Positions 7,930-15,420 of a stretch of 21,272 bases of DNA are shown piece after piece. Under the pieces are notes generated by a model. That model had not been told where the DNA came from. It made no database searches and saw only the letters and a program-made list of their open reading frames with translations. The translations under genes and the position numbers were made by a program. The DNA is from VGSZ01 sp044349155 (GTDB lineage: Bacteria; Myxococcota; UBA727; VGSZ01). The stretch's first letter is position 1. Every line of letters begins with the position of its first letter. The DNA is taken from the NCBI GenBank assembly GCA_044349155.1, contig JBIKRQ010000069.1, positions 1 to 21,272 of the forward strand, read 5' to 3'.

Positions 7930-9206
7930 CGCTCACCTCCCAACACGCGGTCTTCGAGCCGCTGCAACATCGCGAACAGCGCCAACACCGGCCGCACCGC
8001 CAGCAACTGCGCACCGTCGATGAAGAACTGCCGCGAGGCCGCGAGGTACAAGCGCTCATGCCACGACGTCGGCAGCAGGCGCGCGAGCAGTGGTGGTGTG
8101 CGGGAGCGCGCGCCAACGCCGTACATGGGGTTGTCCTGAAAATCTTGAATCAACGACGACGACCGCAAGAACTGCCACGTGCGCAACCCCGCGTGGGCCC
8201 ACAAGTGCACGAGTGCCAACGTGGTGAAGCCGAGACTGATTTCCATGTAGAGCACGCCCACCTGCGCCATCGTGGCGTAGGCGAGGGCTGTCTTCGCGTC
8301 GTTGCGGGTGCGGCCCACCAGCGACGCCCACAGCGCCGTCAACGCGCCAATCGCGAACATCACCACGCGCACCTCGACGTGGGGCAGCCACAGTGGTGCC
8401 GTGCGCAGCAGCAGAAATGGTCCAAGGTGCACCGAGAGCGCGCCGTAGAAAATTCCGCTCGACGCTGCGGGTCCTTCCATCGCGCGGTGCAACCACGGCG
8501 ACATCGGCAACTGTGCAGCCTTCGCCAGGCTCGCGATCAACAGCGACATCGCCACGCCCACCGCGGCGGGCGCTGCGGCATCGGCCGCGAACTCGGCGAT
8601 GTGTGCGTTGGGAAAACCGACGTGGATGTAGACCGCCGCAGAGAGCAGAAAGACGTCGCCGATGCGGTAGTACACAAGCGCGCGCAGGCTGTTGTCGTTG
8701 GCGCGAGCGCTGCTGCGAAAAAACGCAATCAGCATCACCGAGCTCATGCCGACGAGTTCCCAGCCGAAGTAGAGCACGTCGATGCTGCCGGCGAGCGACA
8801 ACACGCACAGTGCGGCCCCAAACAGCGTCACCAAAAACCAGAAACGCGCAGCACCCGGTTCGCGGTGAAACGACGGGATCGAGAAGCGCACGATCACCGG
8901 GTACACCACAGCGACGAGCATCGCGTACGTGAGCGACAGCCGATCGAGCAGCAACACCGGCACAAGTTCGTAGGTGCCAAGCTCGATGATGTGCGGCCCG
9001 GTGATTTCCACCGACGACAACGGCTGCGCCACAAACCACACGAGCAACGACGCCATGCCGCCAAACACGCCAACGGCGTGCAGGGTGGCCAGGCGGCTCA
9101 GCCACGTGTCGGAAAACGGGCGCATCACCAGCAACGACACACCAAGCACGGCCGGGATGGCCATGAGCCACGCCATCACCGCGACCACAAGCAGGGGTCC
9201 ATTCAT
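7926..9206 (-). CDS. dabB: DabB: NuoL-like ion-translocating subunit of the DAB inorganic-carbon pump
   Basis: This 426-residue membrane protein of the proton-conducting transporter (NuoL/ND5-like) family is the expected partner of DabA. DABs couple cation influx to conversion of CO2 into bicarbonate in the cytoplasm. Functional landmarks are present: LLLDRLSLTYAMLV, Glu150 in FGWELVGMSSVMLIAFF (equivalent of the essential NuoL Glu), and Lys229 in SLAKAAQLPMSPWLHRAME (essential NuoL Lys). There are further basic residues in GRTRNDAKTALAYAT and LWAHAGLRTW. The protein ends soon after the tenth-helix region and is shorter than full NuoL (about 610). It overlaps dabA upstream and the NuoM-like gene downstream by 4 nt each (ATGA). 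Usual operons place dabB first; here it follows dabA. Confidence 0.9.
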   Translation of the reverse strand: MNGPLLVVAVMAWLMAIPAVLGVSLLVMRPFSDTWLSRLATLHAVGVFGGMASLLVWFVAQPLSSVEITGPHIIELGTYELVPVLLLDRLSLTYAMLVAVVYPVIVRFSIPSFHREPGAARFWFLVTLFGAALCVLSLAGSIDVLYFGWELVGMSSVMLIAFFRSSARANDNSLRALVYYRIGDVFLLSAAVYIHVGFPNAHIAEFAADAAAPAAVGVAMSLLIASLAKAAQLPMSPWLHRAMEGPAASSGIFYGALSVHLGPFLLLRTAPLWLPHVEVRVVMFAIGALTALWASLVGRTRNDAKTALAYATMAQVGVLYMEISLGFTTLALVHLWAHAGLRTWQFLRSSSLIQDFQDNPMYGVGARSRTPPLLARLLPTSWHERLYLAASRQFFIDGAQLLAVRPVLALFAMLQRLEDRVLGGER

Positions 9207-11911
9207 CGCGCCACCCCCGCCACCCGATCGAACGACGGCGAGAACAACAGCGACGTGAGCGCTGCTTGATCGACAACGGTCGGGGCCTTCGCCGCGATGG
9301 GCGACAGCGACACGGACGACGACAACGACGACGACGACGACGACGACACGTCACGCCACTCGGGCCAGGCGTCGCGCCACGGCACAAAGTCGCCGTTGGT
9401 CCAGCATTCCAGCGCACCGGTGTCGGGGTCGATGCGCACCAGACGCATCCACGCGCCGTAGCAGAGGCGACGCAGACGCGGCTGTTTCTCGACGAGCGAG
9501 GTCATGTGCTCGCGCGTGCATTCGATCATCACCACCATGCGCATCGGCTCGTGCAGCTCGACCATCTGGCGCGCGAGACCAATGCGCAGATCGCTCTTCG
9601 AACCCGTGATGACACCCAGCAACGACACGACGTTGAGCGGCAACTTGCTGCCCGCACCAAAGCCATCGGGGTCAACGCGCGAGAAGTAGTAGTCCATGCC
9701 GATGTTCACGGCGACGGGGACTGAACCCATCACCGCGGCCACGAGCACGCTGCCGTCGACGTCGGTGGTGGGGTCGTACGACACCAAAAACGCACGGCGA
9801 TCCAGGTTCAACTTCTGTGTCAAACGACGACGACCAACGATGCAGGCGGCCACACGGTTGTGACCAAGCTCGGGCCGTGGCTGCGCGAGATCGTTGGCGC
9901 GCTCGAGCATGTGGGCACTCGCTTCGCGCAAGCCAGTGGGGGCGTTCACAAAGCGACGCGCACGCTCTGCACCATTGAGGCGTGCGGCTTCTTTCAAGCG
10001 CCGCTCGAGGTCGTCGATGTCGGCGCGGCGCTCGACGGGCAACGTGTCTCTGTCCACAACGTCGACGGTCTCGGCGGTGGTGTCGTGCAGCACCGCGACA
10101 AACAGCGTGTCGTCGGCAATGGCGAACCCGCGCGTCTTCAACTCCGCACGCACCTCTTTGCGGTTGGCCATCTGCACAAACGCGCGCGCGTTGGGGCGAC
10201 CAGAGTTGCCCGAGCACGCACCGCAGCCGTAGGCCTGCCGAAACGGGTTGTTCGTCGTCGTGCTTTGGTGGCCAACGACAGCCACCGTCTTTGCCAACGG
10301 CGTGCCCGCTGCTGCTTCTTCGCCGCGCAGGCCGGCGGTCTTCAACGTGCGCCACACGATGTCGGCCTGAGCACGGATGTCGTAGCCGCCTTCGGCATCC
10401 AGGGCGATGGTCGAGCGCGGTTGCGGAAACGCGAGGCGACGAAACCACTGGCGAAAGCGCGCGAGCTGGCCGGGGATCAGCGTTTGCACAACCAGGGGCA
10501 CGAAGGTGGTGAGGCCAAGCCCCAGCGACACGACGAACCCGCGCAGCAGCGAACGCGACTGGTAAAACATCATCAACGACGCCGAATGCCCAAGCCGCTG
10601 CATCTGGCCCACCGCACGTCCTGCCTCATCCACGGGTCTTTCGTCGACGGTGCGGCTGGGTGTGACCACCGGTGGGCACTGGCGCGTTGGCTGGTTGGCA
10701 CCGATGGCGCGGTAGCGCATGTCGACACCGAAGAAGCCCACGCTGCCCACGGTTTCGACATCGATCTCGGGCCGCTCCAGCGCACGCCGAAAGCTCTCGA
10801 TGCGGTCATCCATGCACACCACCGCCTGCCGATCGCGGCGCGCATGCAGCGTCGCGGGGAGCAGTGACGACGACATCTGCGGCGATGTCTGCTGCTTCAC
10901 CACATCGGCTGCTGCCGCTTCCACACGCGTCAGCAAAGCACCCGCGAACGAGCGCTCGTAGGCCTCGTGCCACAACTCCAGCCGCCCCAGGCCCACCGTG
11001 GGCCACGCAAACGGCTCGGGGTTTGGTGGGTCGAGCCCGACACGCTGCAGGTACAGCTCAAGCGCGTGAATGCTCACGAGCATCGCCGCGAGCCACTCCT
11101 TCAGTGGCAAACGTGGTGCAGCGACTGGAGCCAGCTCGGGCTCGCGCTCGAGCTTGTTGACCATGCCCGACCAGCCCTTGAGCACGAACAACGTCTGCAC
11201 CACGTAGTCGGCTTCAGCGCCTGCGGGCACAAACGCCGCGAGCTCGTCGACGATGATGTGGTCGATGTCTTTGCCCGCGTGGCCGCGCACGCGCTGCACA
11301 AGCTCGGCCTGCCACACCATGTTGAAGCTCGGCACGTTGAGCACCGACGCTTCAAACCACGCCCAGAACCCGCGCTCGAGGTACGGGTTGGTCCAACCCG
11401 CCATGCGCTGGTCAAGAAACGACGACACCAGCGGCACCAGAAAGTCGAACAGCGGACGATCGCGCACCGAGTAGCGCACGAGATGGTCTGCGGCTGGCCC
11501 TGGCACCAACGCGCGCGGCGGCCGCGTATCGCCGATGGTTTTGTCGTCGAGGAAACGCTGCACGATGTCGCCGTCGACCTCATGCAGGCGCTCCTGCAGC
11601 ACCGCGCGCAACACGCTTCGCTGCAGCCGACCGCGCTGCAGTTCCGAGCGGTAGAAGGTCTCGCGCTCGTAGGGGTTGGCGCGATAGAGGGCCGCGGCCT
11701 CACGCACCGCATCGGCAAACGGCAGGTGCTCGAACTCGAGCAGGATGTTGTTGTGAACAAACGCCCACAGCGGATTCTGGATCGGCAATTTTGGCAGCGC
11801 TTCGCGCAACCAGCCGTCCACCTGTTGTGCCGCCGTCAACGTCGTCGGTGTCGCCTGTGTCGCCTGTGTTGCCTGTGGCGTCGACGTGACCGATGCGGTG
11901 GTGGAGTTCAT
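9203..11911 (-). CDS. dabA: DabA (DUF2309): carbonic-anhydrase-like subunit of the DAB inorganic-carbon pump
   Basis: This 902-residue protein of the UPF0753/DUF2309 family is the peripheral subunit that hydrates CO2 at a beta-carbonic-anhydrase-like zinc site when bound to DabB. The four site residues are intact: Cys366 and Asp368 in VVCMDDRIESFRR, His548 in AVVGHQSTTTNN, and Cys563 in AYGCGACSGNSG. The 15-residue His-to-Cys spacing equals that recalled for Halothiobacillus DabA. The N-terminal WAFVHNNILLEFEHLPF and C-terminal SDLRIGLARQMVELHEPMR segments are also family-typical. I start at the ATG at 11911 (MNSTTASVTS), whose codon overlaps the SulP stop by 4 nt; the longer frame from 11944 lies wholly within sulP. 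Two low-complexity tracts, near the N-terminus (QAT) and C-terminus (Ser), are lineage-specific insertions. Confidence 0.95.
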   Translation of the reverse strand: MNSTTASVTSTPQATQATQATPTTLTAAQQVDGWLREALPKLPIQNPLWAFVHNNILLEFEHLPFADAVREAAALYRANPYERETFYRSELQRGRLQRSVLRAVLQERLHEVDGDIVQRFLDDKTIGDTRPPRALVPGPAADHLVRYSVRDRPLFDFLVPLVSSFLDQRMAGWTNPYLERGFWAWFEASVLNVPSFNMVWQAELVQRVRGHAGKDIDHIIVDELAAFVPAGAEADYVVQTLFVLKGWSGMVNKLEREPELAPVAAPRLPLKEWLAAMLVSIHALELYLQRVGLDPPNPEPFAWPTVGLGRLELWHEAYERSFAGALLTRVEAAAADVVKQQTSPQMSSSLLPATLHARRDRQAVVCMDDRIESFRRALERPEIDVETVGSVGFFGVDMRYRAIGANQPTRQCPPVVTPSRTVDERPVDEAGRAVGQMQRLGHSASLMMFYQSRSLLRGFVVSLGLGLTTFVPLVVQTLIPGQLARFRQWFRRLAFPQPRSTIALDAEGGYDIRAQADIVWRTLKTAGLRGEEAAAGTPLAKTVAVVGHQSTTTNNPFRQAYGCGACSGNSGRPNARAFVQMANRKEVRAELKTRGFAIADDTLFVAVLHDTTAETVDVVDRDTLPVERRADIDDLERRLKEAARLNGAERARRFVNAPTGLREASAHMLERANDLAQPRPELGHNRVAACIVGRRRLTQKLNLDRRAFLVSYDPTTDVDGSVLVAAVMGSVPVAVNIGMDYYFSRVDPDGFGAGSKLPLNVVSLLGVITGSKSDLRIGLARQMVELHEPMRMVVMIECTREHMTSLVEKQPRLRRLCYGAWMRLVRIDPDTGALECWTNGDFVPWRDAWPEWRDVSSSSSSSLSSSVSLSPIAAKAPTVVDQAALTSLLFSPSFDRVAGVAR
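9315..9347 (-). repeat. Trinucleotide (GTC/TCG) tract in dabA encoding poly-Ser
   Basis: GAC triplets on the plus strand, interrupted once by AAC, encode a run of Ser near the DabA C-terminus. The tract is in frame and looks like slippage-prone expansion outside the catalytic fold. Confidence 0.9.
11849..11875 (-). repeat. 9-bp repeat near the dabA start encoding QAT units
   Basis: Three 9-bp units (plus strand TGTCGCCTG, TGTCGCCTG, TGTTGCCTG) encode Gln-Ala-Thr repeats in the disordered N-terminus of DabA. Confidence 0.85.
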
Positions 11912-13410
11912 GCCTTCACCGCCGGGGTACGCATCTTGCGCCACACGCCTTCGAGGGCGTCTTTCTTCACGGTGCCACCGCTGGCCTCATAGCCAACGCG
12001 CCACGCATGAATCGCTTCGACGGCAGCATGGTCGATCGCTGCGAGGTTGAAGTGCATCTCGATGGCCTTCTTCGCCGGCAAGCGCGACAGCTCGAGGCTA
12101 AGGGCGGGCACCGACAAGAAGCTCAAGCTGCCCGACAACGTCACGAGCAGGCTGTCGTCGTCAGCACCGGGGCGCTGCTCGATGTTCACCGCGGCCATCT
12201 TGCGCAGCAGCACGATCAGCGCGAGCGCCAGGCCAATGCCGATGCCCCACAGCAGGTTGATGAACACGACACCAGCAAGGGTGGCGACGTAGATGAAGGC
12301 TTCGTTGAACGCCGCGATCTTCTTGAACTCCTTCATCTTCACGAGGTTCACACCCACCGAGATGAGCAGGGCCGCAAGGGCCGCCATCGGCAGCATCTTG
12401 AGGATGTCGCTGGCGAGCAGCACGAACAGCGCAATCCACACACCGTGCAGGATCGCCGTGATGCGCGACTTCGAACCAGCCGCGATGTTCGCCGAGCTGC
12501 GTACGATCACGCCGGTGATGGGCAGACCACCAAGCGCACCCGAGACCATGTTGCCGATGCCCTGCGCGAGCAGCTCGCGGTCGAGGTTGGCGCGCGGACC
12601 GCTGTGCAGCTGATCGGTGGCCACCGCACACAGCAACGACTCAGCACTCGCCACCAACGCCAACGACAACGCCGCGATGATGATGTCGCCCAGGTGCGCT
12701 TCGCCGATCGACGGAGCGGAAAACGAGCTGAACGAGTCCGCCGCGAGCGACACATGATCAACCGTGCCCGGCACGAGGAACGACACCGCCGTGCCGACGA
12801 GGATCGCCACCAGCGAGCCCGGCACCACCTTCACGCGCGCGGCGATGAAGCGGTTCCACACCATCAGCGTGCCGTAGGTGGCAGCGCCGATCACAAGGGC
12901 CGACACGTTGAGGTGGCTGAGCGCGTCGGGGATGGCCTGCAGGTTCTTGAGTGCTGAGCCCTGCGGCTTGCTGCCCAACACCACGAGGGTCTGCCCCAGC
13001 GCAATCAAGATGCCGATGCCCGCAAGCATCGCGTGCAACACCGCCGGCGAAATCGCGAGTGCTGCGCGCGCCACCTTGAGCACGCCCGCAATCACCTGCA
13101 CGAGGCCCGCGATGACAGCGATCGCCCCCAGGGCCTTGATGCCGAACTGCTGCACGAACCCGAACACCATCACCGTCAGACCGGCCGCCGGCCCGCTCAC
13201 CTGCAGGGGTGCGCCGCCCAACAAGCCGACGACGACACCGCCCACCACGGCGGCAATCAAGCCCGCCTGCACCGGCGCGCCAGAGGCGACCGCAATGCCC
13301 AACGACAGCGGCAGCGCGACGAGAAACACCACCAACGACGCCGACACCTGCGTGCCAAGAAACGCCGGCGTCCACTGGGACGGCGCGTGATCAGAAGAAG
13401 CAGTGGTCAT
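11908..13410 (-). CDS. SulP family inorganic anion transporter (candidate bicarbonate importer)
   Basis: This 500-residue inner-membrane transporter of the SulP (SLC26-like) family has about 10-14 helices followed by a STAS-type cytoplasmic domain. Signatures seen are LPLSLGIAVASGAPVQAGL, GAPLQVSGPAAGLTVMV, and ALVASAESLLCAVATDQ through GGLPITGVIVRSSANI. The C-terminal STAS-like region (about 415-490) has IDHAAVEAI where canonical STAS domains carry a Ser near the Asp, so phosphoregulation may be absent. SulP members move sulfate, bicarbonate, chloride or dicarboxylates. Direct coupling to dabA by an ATGA overlap makes bicarbonate the likeliest substrate, but sequence alone cannot exclude sulfate. 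Its ATG at 13410 is preceded by a GAGG ribosome-binding site. It follows the porin gene by 51 nt. Confidence 0.92.
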   Translation of the reverse strand: MTTASSDHAPSQWTPAFLGTQVSASLVVFLVALPLSLGIAVASGAPVQAGLIAAVVGGVVVGLLGGAPLQVSGPAAGLTVMVFGFVQQFGIKALGAIAVIAGLVQVIAGVLKVARAALAISPAVLHAMLAGIGILIALGQTLVVLGSKPQGSALKNLQAIPDALSHLNVSALVIGAATYGTLMVWNRFIAARVKVVPGSLVAILVGTAVSFLVPGTVDHVSLAADSFSSFSAPSIGEAHLGDIIIAALSLALVASAESLLCAVATDQLHSGPRANLDRELLAQGIGNMVSGALGGLPITGVIVRSSANIAAGSKSRITAILHGVWIALFVLLASDILKMLPMAALAALLISVGVNLVKMKEFKKIAAFNEAFIYVATLAGVVFINLLWGIGIGLALALIVLLRKMAAVNIEQRPGADDDSLLVTLSGSLSFLSVPALSLELSRLPAKKAIEMHFNLAAIDHAAVEAIHAWRVGYEASGGTVKKDALEGVWRKMRTPAVKA

Positions 13411-13461
13411 GGATGAAACCTCAAACGATCAAAGGGGAAGCACAAAGAGGGGAAGCCGGCG

Positions 13462-14748
13462 TCAGAGCTGGAACTGCGCCTGCAACGTCACGGCGTGAGA
13501 CATGGGCAGCGCCGAGGGCGTCGCCGCAGACGTCTGCTGGTCGGTCAGCTGGTATTTCGCCTGCAATTTCAGGTGGTTGCCGATGGGGTAGATGTTCGCA
13601 CCCGCTTCGTACGCCGCCACCGAACCAGCCTTGTCGTCGGCCAGGTTGCGGTCGAGGGCACCCACGCGGCCCACCACTTCCACCAACGACGGCACCACGA
13701 ACACGCCGGCCTGCACGAACGCGCCAGCAGCGCTCACGGCGTCATCGAGCCCCGGCGTGTTGCGCGTGCGCCAATAGCCTTCGGCCAACAACGACGCTGG
13801 CCCCCACACGGCGTACAGGTCGGGACCGATGACGAGGTCAACCTGGTCGGGCAGCGCCTGGCTCACGATCGACTTCGTGTCGGTGTCGACGATCGTGGTG
13901 TTGCGCTCACCGTCGCGCTGCCAGGCATTCACACCCAGCGAGAAGCGAAACGGTGCGTCGGGGTGCGAAAGGGCCTGCGTCTGGTCCCACGCCACAGCAC
14001 CCAGCGGGCTCACGGCAGCGCGTGCCGTCCACATCCAGCCGTGATCGACACGGGCGTTCAAGCCGTTGCCGTTGAACACACCGCCAGCGACGTCGACGAT
14101 GCCGTCAAACAACGAGCCATTGACCGCGACACCCACATCGCGGCCCGCACGGAACTCGTCGTTCACGATGCCGAAGTCGAGGAACTGCAGCTTCGGCACC
14201 GGCGTCGCAAACGCGCGGCCCTGGGGCACGATGAACTGACCCACCGTGACGCCGACAAACTTCGCCGGTGCAAACGTGAGCTGCAGGTCGAGGATGCCGA
14301 CACGGCTGCCCGCCAGCTCGGGCTGCACAAACAGCTCAAGGCGCTGTGAAAACGCCGACACGCGCAGGTTCGGTCGCGCCATGCGCAACAGAAACGCCGC
14401 TTTGCCGCCGCTGTCCGTCGACGTCGCGGCGCCATCGAACTGGCCGATAAAGCCTGCGGTGGCCTTGAAGCTGCCGTCTTTCCGCTGCAGGCCAAAGCCT
14501 TCATCGAACCCAGCGAGGAGCTTCACCTCGTCGGCAGGTGGGGGCGCAACAACCACCGGTGCGACGGCTTCGACGGCCACGACTGGCGCAGGTGTTGGTG
14601 CTGTTGGCGGTGTTGCTGTTGCTGCGGCTGACGGCGCCGGCTCAGCACGTGCTGACGACGTCGATGCGGTTTGAGCGAAGGCAGGCGAAACACACAGAGC
14701 GAACCAGAGGAGCGTCGGCCACAGCCGCGCACGCAAAGACTTCTGCAC
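13462..14748 (-). CDS. Outer-membrane porin, phosphate-selective porin O/P-like
   Basis: This is a 428-residue predicted outer-membrane beta-barrel. It begins with a signal peptide, SLRARLWPTLLWFALCVSPAFA, with cleavage expected after AFA. An Ala/Pro/Val-rich linker follows (residues about 30-75). The remainder has alternating hydrophobic strands, such as VSAFSQRLELFVQPELAG, GILDLQLTFAPAKFVGVTVGQF and HLKLQAKYQLTDQQ, and ends in the typical C-terminal QAQFQL with a terminal aromatic/hydrophobic pattern. FIVPQGRAFATPVPKLQFLDF and GRDVGVAVNGSLFDGIVDVAGGVFNGNG are hallmarks of OprO/P-like porins. These form anion-favouring pores, consistent with feeding bicarbonate or other anions to the SulP pump just downstream (51 nt). 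I start at the GTG at 14748, immediately before the signal peptide; the frame extends upstream to 14832 but that part is not signal-like. Start confidence is moderate. Confidence 0.85.
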   Translation of the reverse strand: MQKSLRARLWPTLLWFALCVSPAFAQTASTSSARAEPAPSAAATATPPTAPTPAPVVAVEAVAPVVVAPPPADEVKLLAGFDEGFGLQRKDGSFKATAGFIGQFDGAATSTDSGGKAAFLLRMARPNLRVSAFSQRLELFVQPELAGSRVGILDLQLTFAPAKFVGVTVGQFIVPQGRAFATPVPKLQFLDFGIVNDEFRAGRDVGVAVNGSLFDGIVDVAGGVFNGNGLNARVDHGWMWTARAAVSPLGAVAWDQTQALSHPDAPFRFSLGVNAWQRDGERNTTIVDTDTKSIVSQALPDQVDLVIGPDLYAVWGPASLLAEGYWRTRNTPGLDDAVSAAGAFVQAGVFVVPSLVEVVGRVGALDRNLADDKAGSVAAYEAGANIYPIGNHLKLQAKYQLTDQQTSAATPSALPMSHAVTLQAQFQL

Positions 14749-14867
14749 AAGGCCACCAGTGCTCGTGATGAGCGTCGGTGTTGAAACCAGTCGTCGTTCG
14801 ACCTGCACGCAGCAGTGGCCACCGACCCACACAGGTCAGCACGACCGCCAAACGACGAGCGACGGGT

Positions 14868-15281
14868 TCAGGTGTGCAGGGGGGGACCGCGTGAGCCAAG
14901 CGCGCGCGTGCGCCAGCGAACGGTCAGCAGACGGTAGTGATGGACGAACGGGGCCAGCGCCAGGCGCTCGCTGCCAACGTGGGCGAGCAGCCGGAGCACC
15001 ACGGCAAACACGGCGACAAACGCCGCCAGGGCCGGTTCGATGCCAAAGGCCTCAACGTCGGTTTCGGCGACGCTGACGGGCACCTGGGCGACCGCGAAAG
15101 CAGCGTGGTCGGCCGAGACGTGGGCCGACAAGTCGTCGGTACGCAGTGGCGCCGAAAACGCGAACGAACCCACGAGGGCGACAAAGGCCACCCACGACGC
15201 CACCCAGGCCCACAGCAGCGCCGGCAGACGGGCCGAGGGCCTCGCTGCGGGATTCGCTGGAATGGTGTCGTGGTGCGTCAT
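14868..15281 (-). CDS. Small two-span membrane protein of unknown function
   Basis: This 137-residue protein starts at the ATG at 15281 (MTHHDTIPANPAARPSARL). The longer in-frame extension to 15536 is not used because it overlaps the S1-like gene and its terminator. Two hydrophobic spans are clear: WAWVASWVAFVALVGSFAF (about 26-44) and ALAAFVAVFAVVLRLLAHV (about 87-105). An acidic, probably periplasmic loop (RTDDLSAHVSADHAAF) and a basic C-terminal tail lie around them. I recognise no family. It precedes the porin gene by 119 nt on the same strand and may head the carbon-uptake operon or be independent. Codon bias and the membrane-like pattern support a real gene, but its short length limits certainty. 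Confidence 0.6.
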   Translation of the reverse strand: MTHHDTIPANPAARPSARLPALLWAWVASWVAFVALVGSFAFSAPLRTDDLSAHVSADHAAFAVAQVPVSVAETDVEAFGIEPALAAFVAVFAVVLRLLAHVGSERLALAPFVHHYRLLTVRWRTRALGSRGPPLHT

Positions 15282-15360
15282 CGAGTTCGCAGTGTTGTGC
15301 GCTTGCGACCAGGGCGTGTCAAGGCGCGCCCGTTGCCAGATCTCAACGACGTCGTCACCA

Positions 15361-15398
15361 GCGGAAAACAAGCGCGGCCGCCCATCCAGGGCGGCCGC
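15361..15398 (-). terminator. Rho-independent terminator after the S1-like gene
   Basis: Read on the minus strand, GCGGCCGCCC and GGGCGGCCGC form a perfect 10-bp stem with a 5-nt loop (plus-strand arms 15374-15383 and 15389-15398). It is followed by GCTTGTTTTCC, a short T-rich stretch. It begins 23 bases after the S1-like stop codon. Confidence 0.8.
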
Positions 15399-15420
15399 AC
15401 ACGCACCAACGGACCGTCGT

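Noticed and set aside
8058..9269. Open plus-strand frame of about 400 codons opposite dabB
   Set aside because: It has Arg/His/Gln-rich composition with no recognisable fold; the opposite strand encodes clear NuoL-like helices.
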